From positions 1 through 37,689 of IMG/VR virus record IMGVR_UViG_3300031553_000013: a DNA stretch of 37,689 nucleotides; one strand, 5' to 3'. Position 1 is the first letter of the stretch; each line of letters begins with the position of its first letter. Both the position numbers and the translations under genes were made by a program. This document shows, in pieces, positions 1 through 7,921 of the stretch. Under the pieces are notes generated by a model, which saw only the letters and a program-made list of their open reading frames with translations, did not search any database and was not told where the DNA came from. Source of the stretch: a virus.

Positions 1-716
1 TTCAGCTATCTTATGTCGGAGAATTAAAAACCAAAATACAGGAATATCTAAGAGATTTATGGCAATATGGCCGGGAAGAGGTAAAAAGCGAACTGGGTAA
101 GATGAAATTTGTCGATATAGTCCCCGGGTTACCGCCTAAAAAAGCCCTGCAATATTTAAATAATAAATCTTTTTGGATTGCTGGGGTGGTAAGAGATAGT
201 GTCTTAAAAGAAGCAAGGGCAATTTTATATAACGGTTTAAAAGGCGGGGCCACTACCCCAGAGATAATGTTTCAATTGGATGGATTTTTTAAAGAATATA
301 TCGGGACTACTGCAATAGAAATAAAAACCGGGAGAGAATTAACTCCCTGGCACCTTGAAAATGTAGTAAGAACCAATTTTAGCGATGCTTACAATGAGGG
401 GCGCTGGGCCATGATGAACGATCCGGATGTAGGGGATTTTGTACCGGCAGTAGCCTATTCCTCTGTTATGGATGATCGGACTACCGAGATTTGTGAGCGG
501 TTGGATGGTCAGGTATTTGAAAAGGGCGATCCTGATTTAGCCAGGATAAAACCACCTAATCATTATGAGTGCAGGGGAACTCTGGTCCCAGTAACTAAAT
601 ATGAAAAATTTACCCCGATATCCCGGGAAAGGAAAGCGGGGATCATGGCTATAAAACCTAAAAATTTTGTAAATTTAGAAGGAGATGAGTTATATGCCTT
701 ACAAGTATCCGAGTAA
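1..716 (+). CDS. MuF-type head protein, 3' part of the portal-MuF gene (cut by window start)
   Basis: The open frame enters from the first bases of the window (frame of base 3) and ends at 716, so the 5' part is missing only because the map is cut here. The residues match the last 237 residues of the portal-MuF fusion at 35182-37371 almost exactly. The MuF C-terminal signature is present: a D-R-T-T-E-I-C segment, then L-D-G-Q, then H-Y-E-C-R. Mu gp30-like proteins are minor head proteins thought to sit near the portal and act in head morphogenesis. The gene runs into the ChaB-protease gene, overlapping its start by 23 nt. An internal ATG at 102 is not needed. Compared with the distal copy, the protein has only three substitutions (V/I, I/V, R/K). 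Confidence 0.9.
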   Translation, partial: QLSYVGELKTKIQEYLRDLWQYGREEVKSELGKMKFVDIVPGLPPKKALQYLNNKSFWIAGVVRDSVLKEARAILYNGLKGGATTPEIMFQLDGFFKEYIGTTAIEIKTGRELTPWHLENVVRTNFSDAYNEGRWAMMNDPDVGDFVPAVAYSSVMDDRTTEICERLDGQVFEKGDPDLARIKPPNHYECRGTLVPVTKYEKFTPISRERKAGIMAIKPKNFVNLEGDELYALQVSE

Positions 717-1034
717 TATCCCAGAAGGGATAAAAAGTCTACCGGCAGAAGCCCAGAAAACCTGGATTGATATTTATAATAATGCCTGGGAACAGTACAA
801 AGATCGGGCAGAAAAAGAAGGTTTGGCTAATGCCACAGCCTGGGCCGGTCTTAAAAAAGCAGGTTGGAAAAAGGATAAAGAGGGTAACTGGGTTAAAACT
901 GAAACACAAGGGAATCTAAACGCTATGGAATTGGCAATATTGGAAGCTTATTCCCAGACTTATGAATTAAAAGATGTTGAGGTATTTGGTATTGGAACAT
1001 GGAAAGGTAATAAAATCACCGGTGAGGATATTGA
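1..1034. repeat. Terminal direct repeat, left copy (about 96% identical to 36656-37689)
   Basis: Every base from 1 to 1034 aligns without gaps to 36656-37689 at a constant offset of 36,655. I counted about 41 substitutions, nearly all in third codon positions, with eight amino-acid changes over both reading frames. This is what two related phage strains would show, not sequencing error. The simplest reading is a circular or circularly permuted phage genome assembled past its own start from a mixed population. Confidence 0.93.
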
Positions 1035-2169
1035 TAATATTGTAAATGGCACTAATGAAATAATTGATAAATTAAAGCCGAGAGTAAAATTAGGCCATAA
1101 TGACAAGCAGGATCTATTAAGAAAAACAGGGCTCCCGGCTGGCGGTTGGATCACTAAATTAAAAAGAGTAGGGGATAAAATTTTAGTTAACATTAAGGAA
1201 GTGCCTAAGGTTTTATATCAATTAATTAAAAATGGAGCATATAAGAGGATATCCAGTGAGATTTTAGCCAATTATACCGAGCCCAGTACTAAAAAGAAAT
1301 ATGCAAAGGTCCTTTCAGCCATAGCTTTTTTAGGTGCTGATCTACCGGCAGTAACCAATTTAAAAGATATTGCTGCCTTATATGATTTTAATGAGGATGC
1401 CAATTTAATTATATATCAAAAAGCAGAAAAATATAATTGTGAATGTATTAAATGTGGTTATAAAATGACCAGTGATAAGCATTGTAATGAAATAAAATGT
1501 CCCGAATGTGGTGGCCAAATGAGAAGGGTTGAGAGGCCTGGACCGGGGCAATCACATATAGAAAAATCCAAAGAAAGGAAGGTATATATCATGCCAAACG
1601 GAATTAAGATCACTGAAGTAGAAGGAAAGAAATTTGTCGCGGTGGAAGATTTTGAGAAACTGGAAAAGGAAAAAGAGACAGTGGACAAAGAAAAAGAAAC
1701 AGCCGAAGGCTTTAAAGAGAAATTTGAAACCGAAGAGAAAAAAGCCAAAGAAGCAGAAGAAAAACTAGGCAAAATCTCTAAGGAAAAAAGAGACTCTGAA
1801 ATTAAAACCTTTATTGATGACCACTGCTCTGATAAAGACATGCGTTTTCTACCTAAACAGAAAGAAGTTTTGATGGCTCTTGTGGAGTCCACTTCTGACG
1901 AAAAGAAAATCAAATTTACGGTAGACGACAAAGAGACAAAACTTTCACAGCGGGAATTACTGGAAAAATTTATCGAACTTCAACCAAATTTCTCTGATTC
2001 CATTTTTGCTGAATTAAGCAAGGGTGAAGAGGAAGAGGAAAAAGGCAAAGATAAATTAACTCCAGAAGAAAAGAAAGTCCAGAAATATATGGCTGAAAAT
2101 AAAGGCGTAAGCTATAGAGACGCTGTCTTAGCTGTTCTGGATTCTACTGAAGAAAAAAAGAAAAAATAA
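694..2169 (+). CDS. ChaB-domain / Mu I-like prohead protease with zinc ribbon and scaffold tail
   Basis: This is a 491-residue head-maturation protein. The start at 694 is chosen because GGAG at 681-684 lies 9 nt upstream, while the ATG at 685 touches the GGAG. Residues 1-70 look like a complete ChaB domain: MPY start, a P-E-G-I-K-S-L-P segment, N-N-A-W-E-Q-Y-K, then A-W-A-G-L-K-K. Residues about 75-235 resemble Mu gpI/phage I-like proteases, with the G-H-N motif, a G-A-Y-K-R-I-S-S-E-I segment and L-G-A-D-L-P-A-V. A four-cysteine zinc ribbon follows (C-x-C-x2-C-G ... C-P-E-C-G). The remainder is a Lys/Glu-rich coiled coil typical of scaffolds. The order protease-scaffold-decoration-capsid supports the role. 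The ChaB domain is unexpected here and its function is unknown to me. Confidence 0.82.
   Translation: MPYKYPSNIPEGIKSLPAEAQKTWIDIYNNAWEQYKDRAEKEGLANATAWAGLKKAGWKKDKEGNWVKTETQGNLNAMELAILEAYSQTYELKDVEVFGIGTWKGNKITGEDIDNIVNGTNEIIDKLKPRVKLGHNDKQDLLRKTGLPAGGWITKLKRVGDKILVNIKEVPKVLYQLIKNGAYKRISSEILANYTEPSTKKKYAKVLSAIAFLGADLPAVTNLKDIAALYDFNEDANLIIYQKAEKYNCECIKCGYKMTSDKHCNEIKCPECGGQMRRVERPGPGQSHIEKSKERKVYIMPNGIKITEVEGKKFVAVEDFEKLEKEKETVDKEKETAEGFKEKFETEEKKAKEAEEKLGKISKEKRDSEIKTFIDDHCSDKDMRFLPKQKEVLMALVESTSDEKKIKFTVDDKETKLSQRELLEKFIELQPNFSDSIFAELSKGEEEEEKGKDKLTPEEKKVQKYMAENKGVSYRDAVLAVLDSTEEKKKK
1591..2169 (+). CDS. Nested in-frame scaffold protein (internal start of the protease gene)
   Basis: An ATG at 1591 inside the protease gene is preceded by a strong Shine-Dalgarno, AAAGGAAGG at 1574-1582, at good spacing. 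It would give a 192-residue protein holding only the coiled-coil scaffold part. Phages such as lambda (C/Nu3) and Mu (I/Z) make scaffold from an in-frame internal start of the protease gene, so separate production is likely. The product begins with a short globular-looking segment, then Glu/Lys coiled coil to about residue 75, and ends in a charged basic tail. This is inferred from the start signal and family precedent. Confidence 0.72.
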   Translation: MPNGIKITEVEGKKFVAVEDFEKLEKEKETVDKEKETAEGFKEKFETEEKKAKEAEEKLGKISKEKRDSEIKTFIDDHCSDKDMRFLPKQKEVLMALVESTSDEKKIKFTVDDKETKLSQRELLEKFIELQPNFSDSIFAELSKGEEEEEKGKDKLTPEEKKVQKYMAENKGVSYRDAVLAVLDSTEEKKKK

Positions 2170-2203
2170 AAATAAAAATAAAATTGGAAAGAGGTGTTAA
2201 ATA

Positions 2204-2584
2204 ATGTCTCAAGCTGCCGGTGTTTTAGATTTAACTTTTAAAGCTGGTGCAGCCTTAACTGATAATCAATACCATTTTGTAAAATGTGATGGGGCTAGTG
2301 GTGTTGTCGTTTGTGGTGTTGCCAAGGAGCTTTCTACTGGAATTTTACAGAATGCTCCCGCTGACACTAAAGCTGCCAGAGTAAGATTATTAGGTACAAG
2401 TAAATTGGTTATGGGTGGAGCATGCAGTGAAAATGCACTCTTAACTCCTGATGCTAACGGACACGGAGTATTAGCAAATACAGATAAAGATTATGTCGGA
2501 GCAATAGCTCTGGAAGCTTCCGGGGGTGCAGATGAAATAATAGAAGTTTTGATTACTAAATTGCATCTTATTGTTGGTGCTTAA
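2204..2584 (+). CDS. Capsid decoration (cement) protein, DUF2190-like
   Basis: A 126-residue small beta-rich protein with Gly/Ala/Val-rich composition and no cysteine pattern of note beyond three single Cys. The pattern (F-K-A-G-A-A-L, then G-V-A-K-E-L-S-T-G, then a C-terminal V-L-I-T) resembles the DUF2190 family of capsid decoration proteins. It lies between the protease/scaffold and the major capsid gene, the usual place for a cement protein that binds the outside of the capsid lattice. An AGAGGTG Shine-Dalgarno precedes the ATG at 2204. Confidence 0.75.
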   Translation: MSQAAGVLDLTFKAGAALTDNQYHFVKCDGASGVVVCGVAKELSTGILQNAPADTKAARVRLLGTSKLVMGGACSENALLTPDANGHGVLANTDKDYVGAIALEASGGADEIIEVLITKLHLIVGA

Positions 2585-2619
2585 TAAATAATTTATAAAA
2601 GAATCGAGGTGAAAATTAA

Positions 2620-3528
2620 ATGCCAGAACCAGGAAATGTTCATACTGATAAAATTTTAACTAATATCTCGATAATGTACCGTAATGCGGCCTATGTCGGA
2701 ACAGAAATAATGCCGATTGTACCGGTTAAAAAGAAATCGGATATATATTATATATATAATTCTAAGGCTGATCGGTTTAGGATTCCCAAAACTTTGAGGG
2801 CTCCTAGATCCGAGTCAAGAACCGTAGATTGGAAAGTAACCACTGATGGTTATGTCTGTGATGAGCATGCTTTAAATGATTTAATTGATGATATAGAAAG
2901 AGATAATGCCGATAAACCTATAAACCCTGAAGTAGATACCGTAGAATTTTTAACTGATATTATTCAATTAAGTTTGGAGATGAGGATCAAAACTATATTA
3001 GAATCAAGTTTATCTGCCAATGCTCCAAGCGTTGAATGGGGTACTTATGATACCTCTGATCCAATAGCTGATATTGAAACCGGAAAGAATGCTATACATG
3101 CAGTAATTTTCAAAGAGCCAAATGTATTGCTATTAGGAAAGGCTGTTTATGATAAGTTAAAACACCATCCCAAAATTTTGGATCGGATTAAATATGTCCA
3201 AAAAGGAGTAGTTACCGCTGAACTTATGGCCAGTGTATTTGAGGTGGAAAAGGTAATCGTCGGTAAAGCTGGATATAATACCGCCAAAGAAGGTAAGACT
3301 GCGGTTTTATCTTATCTCTGGGGTAAGAATGCCATATTGGCTTATGTAGAACCTAAACCTGGATTAAAAAAATTCTCTTTAGGTTATACCCTCCAATCTA
3401 AAAAATTTCAAACCAGAAGGGCAAGAATAGAAACAAAACATAGTGATTGGTTTGAAGTAGGCGATGTAGAAACCGAAAAAATGATTTGTGCTGCCTGCGG
3501 ATATAGAATATCCCCAGCAATAACTTAA
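2620..3528 (+). CDS. Major capsid protein
   Basis: This 302-residue protein should form the icosahedral shell. It starts with a short N-terminal arm and shows alternating beta segments and a helix-rich middle (about 85-130), as expected for an HK97-fold capsid protein. No long delta domain is visible, which fits a separate scaffold encoded upstream. The position directly after the decoration protein and before the DUF1320 connector gene matches Mu-like head operons. I identify it mainly by position, size and general composition; no single motif is decisive. The start at 2620 has GAGGTG upstream. Confidence 0.8.
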   Translation: MPEPGNVHTDKILTNISIMYRNAAYVGTEIMPIVPVKKKSDIYYIYNSKADRFRIPKTLRAPRSESRTVDWKVTTDGYVCDEHALNDLIDDIERDNADKPINPEVDTVEFLTDIIQLSLEMRIKTILESSLSANAPSVEWGTYDTSDPIADIETGKNAIHAVIFKEPNVLLLGKAVYDKLKHHPKILDRIKYVQKGVVTAELMASVFEVEKVIVGKAGYNTAKEGKTAVLSYLWGKNAILAYVEPKPGLKKFSLGYTLQSKKFQTRRARIETKHSDWFEVGDVETEKMICAACGYRISPAIT

Positions 3529-3586
3529 TAAATAAAATTATGAGGGGGAGAATTATGTTCTCTCCCTCTAATAATAGGAGATTTAA

Positions 3587-4033
3587 ATGGCTTTTTGTGA
3601 AGATACTGATGTTTTAACTAATTTGAATATATCAGCAACCGAAGTACCTTCTGCACTTTTAGCTAAGGCTATTATTAAAGCCGATGCAGAGATAAGAGCA
3701 GCTTTTTCATCTGATCTATTGGCTGCCCTTGACGCTTTAGAGACTACCCCGGCTATTATAAAATCTTTGGCTGAGGATATTGCTTCTTATTTTGTAATGA
3801 GGGGTCTGTATTCAGGAAGATCACCGAGCATAAATGAATGGATCGATAAATATAAAGAGGCAATAAAGGCCCTTGAAAAGATTGCTGAAGGTACTTTGCA
3901 GATCGAGGGTATTACTTTAAAAGTGGGGAATGTTCAATCTTCTACCAAAGATTATAAACGGACTTTCGATGAAAGGGATGAGACTAACTGGGAAACCGAT
4001 TCTAATAAGATAGAGGATTTGGCTAATGACTAA
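3587..4033 (+). CDS. Head-tail connector / gp36-like protein (DUF1320 type)
   Basis: A 148-residue, mostly helical acidic protein. The N-terminus (C-E-D-T-D-V, then a helix with I-I-K-A-D-A-E-I-R-A) and the later I-A-S-Y-F-V-M-R-G-L-Y-S-G-R segment match the pattern of DUF1320 proteins (Mu gp36-like), which are head-completion or connector proteins. It overlaps the next gene by 8 nt, which suggests translational coupling. The ribosome site is AGGAG just before 3587. Confidence 0.75.
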   Translation: MAFCEDTDVLTNLNISATEVPSALLAKAIIKADAEIRAAFSSDLLAALDALETTPAIIKSLAEDIASYFVMRGLYSGRSPSINEWIDKYKEAIKALEKIAEGTLQIEGITLKVGNVQSSTKDYKRTFDERDETNWETDSNKIEDLAND

Positions 4034-4589
4034 CGGAGCATTAATTAGTTATGAGATAAAAAACGATGAGAAGGTAAAGGCTCTATTAAAAAAAGCCGGG
4101 AATAAAGCTAAGGATCTTAGAATCCCTTTGAAGCGGTGCGGGATTTTAATGCTAAGCTCTATCGATAAAAATTTTAGAGCGGAGGGTAGGCCTAAAAGGT
4201 GGGCTCCACTTTCCCCTATGACTATAGCCATGCGGAGAAAAAAAGGAAGGGGAGCGAAAATCCTGCAAGATACCGGAATGGGTAAGGAATCTATTGTTTA
4301 CGAAGTTATATCTAATCAGAAAGTACAGATCGGCACTAATCTTGGTTATATGAAGATACACCAGGAAGGTGGTTCAATTAAGATACCGGCTAGGGATATT
4401 TACCCGGTGAAAGCGAAGGTTTTACATTGGGTTGATCCGGGCACAGGGGAAGATATTTTTGCGATGCACGTTCACCAGAAGGCAAGAACGGCCAAGATAC
4501 CACAAAGGAAATTCTTATTATTCCAGGAAGATGATAAGAAAAATATTGTAAATATCTTCACTGAATATTTAGAGGAAATAACCAGATGA
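4026..4589 (+). CDS. Virion morphogenesis / tail completion protein (Mu gpG-like)
   Basis: A 187-residue basic protein. The central segment R-W-A-P-L-S-P-M-T-I-A, followed by K-I-L-Q-D-T-G and then H-Q-E-G-G, is the recognisable signature of the phage virion morphogenesis family (Mu gpG, P2 gpS). These proteins act at the head-tail joint or in tail completion. The C-terminal part (residues about 115-187) has I-P-A-R and I-P-Q-R-K-F-L segments typical of the family. The gene overlaps both neighbours by a few bases, in line with a tightly coupled operon. Confidence 0.83.
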   Translation: MTNGALISYEIKNDEKVKALLKKAGNKAKDLRIPLKRCGILMLSSIDKNFRAEGRPKRWAPLSPMTIAMRRKKGRGAKILQDTGMGKESIVYEVISNQKVQIGTNLGYMKIHQEGGSIKIPARDIYPVKAKVLHWVDPGTGEDIFAMHVHQKARTAKIPQRKFLLFQEDDKKNIVNIFTEYLEEITR

Positions 4590-5032
4590 AAATAGAGACA
4601 ATTTGGAATAAGGTTAAAACCATTTTAGAAGAAGATGCTATTTTAAGCCCTTATATTAAAGTGGTTTATTCTGGGACCCGGGACGATATTCCGACAAATA
4701 TGTTTCCCTGTATTATTTTGGAGCCTACTAATGCACCGGAAGAGGCAGTAACCATGCCCCACAATACAGAGATAAATTTTACCTTAACCATCTTTGGTTA
4801 TATAAAAATATATGATGTTGATAAGCAGATAGTCGGAGATGCCACCAATAAAGGGATTCTTGATCTAAACTTTGATATTAAAAAAGCCCTGGGCACTTAT
4901 ATTGATCTGGATGAGGAATGTCTATACTTTAGCTTCCCGGATACCAGGTTCGATTTTAGCTCGTATCCGTTCCGGGGGGTAGAGATTGATATGAAAATAA
5001 CTTTAAGGCAGAGCTTTGTTACTAGGGAATAA
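4586..5032 (+). CDS. Tail terminator-like protein
   Basis: A 148-residue acidic protein that starts inside the stop of the previous gene (ATGA overlap). It opens with a helix (I-W-N-K-V-K-T-I-L-E-E-D) followed by strands (I-I-L-E-P; F-T-L-T-I-F-G-Y) and a final beta segment. This is the layout of tail-terminator and minor-tail proteins found between the gpG-like gene and the tail tube gene. I recognise no named family; the function rests on position and shape. Confidence 0.55.
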   Translation: MKIETIWNKVKTILEEDAILSPYIKVVYSGTRDDIPTNMFPCIILEPTNAPEEAVTMPHNTEINFTLTIFGYIKIYDVDKQIVGDATNKGILDLNFDIKKALGTYIDLDEECLYFSFPDTRFDFSSYPFRGVEIDMKITLRQSFVTRE

Positions 5033-5047
5033 AAAGAGGGTGATCTT

Positions 5048-5236
5048 ATGTTATTAAAATATAATCGAAGCAGAGAATTGGAAATAGTCGGATTAGGTAT
5101 TTTCCAGCCTGATCAATTTGTGGTAGTTGGAGATGAAGAGAAGGCAAAAAAATATTTGGACTCTGGCTATTTCGATATAGTTAAAGAGAAAAAGAAAAGA
5201 GCTAAAAAATCTAAAAGGAAAGGAGTTGACAAATAA
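5048..5236 (+). CDS. Small basic protein before the tail tube gene
   Basis: A 62-residue protein with a folded-looking first half (an F-Q-P-D-Q-F-V-V-V-G-D segment and a K-Y-L-D-S-G-Y helix) and a Lys/Arg-rich tail. GAGGGTG at 5036-5042 serves as ribosome site, and its stop codon overlaps the next start. Short proteins at this site in Mu-like phages precede the sheath or tube gene. The role is unknown, and I cannot assign it to a family with confidence. Confidence 0.7.
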   Translation: MLLKYNRSRELEIVGLGIFQPDQFVVVGDEEKAKKYLDSGYFDIVKEKKKRAKKSKRKGVDK

Positions 5237-6723
5237 TGGGACAAGGATCAAGAGGACACATCGGAATTAAAAAAGAGACTACCTGGGGCGAAAAGGTAGC
5301 GGGCGCTAATGATTGCTTTTTGCCGTTTTTATCTGAAACCCTAACCGAAAATATTGAAGAACTTTTATCTGCTGCACAAAGAGGGATACTTGATGAGCCA
5401 AAATCTTACCAGGGAGAAAAATCCTTTGGTGGGGATCTTGTAATCGAGGTTAACCCGCAAACCAGTTTCGGGCATATTCTGCGTAGTGCTTTAAATAAAG
5501 CGGCCACTGCAGAAGCTGCAGGTACTACTCAAACCGAATTAGAAGATTGTGAGGATAAGTGGGATGAACTGGTGGATGGCGGGGTAATATCCGGGGTGGA
5601 TGCAGTTGATTATAAGAAAGGAACAAAATCGGTTAAATTGCAAGTTACCGCTGATGTGGCTGCTGATGATATTTTAGCTACGGAAGTATTGGGTTCAATA
5701 GATATGACATCAGATACTCATGTTAAATTATGGATAAAATCGTCTGTTGCCTGTGAAAATGCTGATGATCTGAAATTGAGACTTAGTAATGTAGCTGAAT
5801 GTGATGGAGAAGAAGGCGTAACCATGAAAACGGTTAATATTGGAACTTTAGTAGCTAATACATGGACAGAGGTAACTCTATCTATTACTAATGATTATCT
5901 TAATGATGTTGATTCTATCGGAATCATAATGCATGGAGATATAGGCGAATGTACTATCCATATTGACGATGTTAGAAGAGTAGTAACCGGAGAAGCTGCC
6001 ACCGCCAAACAGCATATATTTACTCCTAGACAGGCTACCGATTTTCATGCAGATTGCCCGATTAACCCATATACCTTAGAAGTTTACCGGGATCAAGGGA
6101 ATGCTTTCCAATTTTTAGGGGCAATTGTTAATACTATGGCTTTAAATTTCTCTACCACCGATAAGATCTTAAAGGCCACTTTGGGGATCATTGCTAAAAA
6201 TTTAGGCGATGTAGAAAAGACCGGTTTATCACTTGAAACCCAGAAACCATTTGTTTGGGAAGATGCCACGATCACAATAAGTGCAGCCGGTACTGTTCCG
6301 GCAGTAGATGCTATGAATGATCTAGAAAGTTTTAGCTTAACTTGGGACAATAAATGTGTGGCTAAATATTTCTTGAATAATACGGCTATCCCCGGGAAGA
6401 TTATTAGAACTGGTTTTAGGGAAATACCGGTTAGTTTTGTTATTGATTTTGTGAATAGGACTGAATATGATAACTTTCTTGCTGGTACAGAACGATCTTT
6501 CACGATTAAATTTGTAGGGGCAAAAATTGATACTGGACCCCCAGCGTCTTATTATACCATACAGATTGATCTGCCTTCAGTTAGATATTTGGCTTATCCT
6601 ATCAATATAGGCGGGCCGGGAAGGTTAACCTGTGCAGTTACTGCAAAGGCAAAATATTATTCTACTTATCCCCTTTTAGCAACACTGATTAATCTCGAAG
6701 ATACAGGGGAATATGACGACTAG
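5236..6723 (+). CDS. Major tail (tube) protein with inserted jelly-roll domain
   Basis: A 495-residue protein. Residues 1-90 (S-R-G-H-I-G-I-K-K-E start and a T-L-T-E-N-I-E-E-L segment) and about 255-495 look like one split tail tube protein of the type annotated phage tail tube. Between them, residues about 95-250 form an independent beta domain that looks like a carbohydrate-binding jelly roll, with T-K-S-V-K-L-Q, H-V-K-L-W-I-K-S-S, N-T-W-T-E-V-T-L and a final I-H-I-D-D-V-R-R strand. The insert could project from the tail tube surface and bind host or environmental glycans (inference). No sheath gene is visible nearby, so the tail is probably non-contractile, although the head module is Mu-like. 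Confidence 0.72.
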   Translation: MGQGSRGHIGIKKETTWGEKVAGANDCFLPFLSETLTENIEELLSAAQRGILDEPKSYQGEKSFGGDLVIEVNPQTSFGHILRSALNKAATAEAAGTTQTELEDCEDKWDELVDGGVISGVDAVDYKKGTKSVKLQVTADVAADDILATEVLGSIDMTSDTHVKLWIKSSVACENADDLKLRLSNVAECDGEEGVTMKTVNIGTLVANTWTEVTLSITNDYLNDVDSIGIIMHGDIGECTIHIDDVRRVVTGEAATAKQHIFTPRQATDFHADCPINPYTLEVYRDQGNAFQFLGAIVNTMALNFSTTDKILKATLGIIAKNLGDVEKTGLSLETQKPFVWEDATITISAAGTVPAVDAMNDLESFSLTWDNKCVAKYFLNNTAIPGKIIRTGFREIPVSFVIDFVNRTEYDNFLAGTERSFTIKFVGAKIDTGPPASYYTIQIDLPSVRYLAYPINIGGPGRLTCAVTAKAKYYSTYPLLATLINLEDTGEYDD

Positions 6724-6823
6724 GTATAAAGATAAAGGGTAGGACAAAATTTCGTTATGTAGGGTATATAGGGTAGTTTTTAGGGGGTATTTTGAATAAT
6801 TATGTTAAAAGAAAGGAGTAATT

Positions 6824-7126
6824 ATGCCTAAAATTAAAATGCTTGATGATAAGGAATATGAATTAAAATCTTTATCTTCATTAGACCTGAAAAAAATAGA
6901 TGAAATAAAAAAAGAAAATGAGGAGAAAAAGGGCAAGGGTATATCAGATTATGACATGACCTTTAAATTATTCCTTTTTGCCTTTAAGAAATTCAATCCC
7001 GGGATGAAGGACATGAACTTAGATGAGTTTATGGACATATTCCCGCTTGTAGATATGGAGAATAAATCTAATGAAATAATGAAGATAACCGGGTTGGATT
7101 TCAAGAAGGGAATTGGCAAGAAATAA
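6824..7126 (+). CDS. Tail assembly chaperone (upstream product)
   Basis: A 100-residue acidic, helical, Lys/Glu-rich protein lying between the tail tube and tape measure genes, the standard place of the lambda G-type chaperone that coats the tape measure during tail assembly. AAAGGAG precedes the ATG at 6824. A second frame continues past its end, which is the usual signature of this gene pair. I see no distinct motif; the identity rests on position, size and the overlapping frame. Confidence 0.72.
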   Translation: MPKIKMLDDKEYELKSLSSLDLKKIDEIKKENEEKKGKGISDYDMTFKLFLFAFKKFNPGMKDMNLDEFMDIFPLVDMENKSNEIMKITGLDFKKGIGKK

Positions 7127-7266
7127 TTCGAACTTTAGCTATCGCTTATGGCTGGAGTTATACTCAAATATTGCCGATTCCCTTAGTAGAGCTTGGACCT
7201 ATTATGAGAGATGCAAAAATAATATCCGAACAAAAATTAACTTATTTGGGAATAATAAAATTATAA
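7108..7266 (+). CDS. -1 frame extension of the tail chaperone (programmed frameshift product)
   Basis: The -1 frame is open from 7108 to the stop at 7264-7266 and adds about 52 residues ending in Y-L-G-I-I-K-L. It has no start codon near a ribosome site of its own. The overlap contains GGGAATT at 7108-7114, where a P-site glycine codon GGA could slip back to GGG. This resembles the lambda G-T slip site GGGAAAG. The fusion would be about 147 residues, the G-GT type product. The exact slip site is inferred. Confidence 0.6.
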   Translation, partial: GNWQEIIRTLAIAYGWSYTQILPIPLVELGPIMRDAKIISEQKLTYLGIIKL

Positions 7267-7268
7267 TT

Positions 7269-7844
7269 TTATTTCCATAAAACTGTAAGATTAAATTTAC
7301 TAATTTTGGGATTATTAATTACCATAACTGAAAAAGTTGCTTTTTGTTTGGCAGCCAGTGTTGAAGGATCAGCATAACCTGATGTGATAGATATAAGTTT
7401 ATCATATTTATCAAGAGCTTGGATTTTTATTCTAACATCTGTAGCAATAACTTTGCTTGTATTTTGTATGATACCTTCAACATAAATATAGTTGCCAGTT
7501 TTACTTATATAATTAGTCCAATCAATAATTTTTATATCGGCTGTTGGTTCTGGTTTTGATTTTATTTCTGGCTCTGGCTCTGGCTCTGATTCTAGTTCTA
7601 TTTCTGGTTCAGATATTATTTGAGGTTCAGGTGATTTTTGAGATGAATTAGTTCCTTGAACGATGGAAATGATATAGCCAAGCGTCTCATATTTGGAGAT
7701 TAAACTTTCTTGGTTAGTAATACATATATTTTTGCCTTCTTGGTCTTTTACAATATATAAAGTTGCAAAAGAAAAATTAAAGAAAATTAGATTTAGAAAA
7801 AATATTAAGAAAATGATTAATAGGGAAAATTTAAACTTTTTCAT
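7269..7844 (-). CDS. Secreted protein with Pro-Glu repeat and FxLYD-like domain (probable moron)
   Basis: This is the only convincing gene on the minus strand. The 191-residue product starts with a signal peptide (K-K-F-K-F then a long hydrophobic stretch to about residue 27). A short DUF4124-like segment follows (L-Y-I-V-K-D-Q-E-G-K), then an E-P/P-E-P-E-P linker at about 70-100. The C-terminal domain (I-Y-V-E-G-I-I-Q-N-T-S ... A-T-D-V-R-I-K) looks like the FxLYD fold of exported proteins. The start has a strong TAGGAGG site. It sits alone, opposite to the tail operon between chaperone and tape measure, with its own promoter, which fits a lysogenic-conversion or surface-change gene. The function is not known. 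Confidence 0.8.
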   Translation of the reverse strand: MKKFKFSLLIIFLIFFLNLIFFNFSFATLYIVKDQEGKNICITNQESLISKYETLGYIISIVQGTNSSQKSPEPQIISEPEIELESEPEPEPEIKSKPEPTADIKIIDWTNYISKTGNYIYVEGIIQNTSKVIATDVRIKIQALDKYDKLISITSGYADPSTLAAKQKATFSVMVINNPKISKFNLTVLWK

Positions 7845-7871
7845 AATAATATACCTCCTAATTTGGTTATT

Positions 7872-7877
7872 ATTATA
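7872..7877 (-). promoter_or_regulatory. -10 element for the minus-strand moron
   Basis: On the minus strand the sequence reads TGTTATAAT, an extended -10 box, about 28 nt upstream of the moron start codon and just before its TAGGAGG site. A clear -35 box at the right distance is not seen, which is acceptable for an extended -10 promoter. It would let this gene be expressed independently of the tail operon. Confidence 0.5.
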
Positions 7878-7921
7878 ACATGTCCAAAAAAGGAAATAAA
7901 TAGTGTGAGGTGAAATAATAA

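Noticed and set aside
1-1034. True long terminal repeats of a linear phage genome
   Set aside because: Exact terminal repeats in one molecule would be identical. About 4% mostly silent difference argues for two strains joined by assembly over a circular map.
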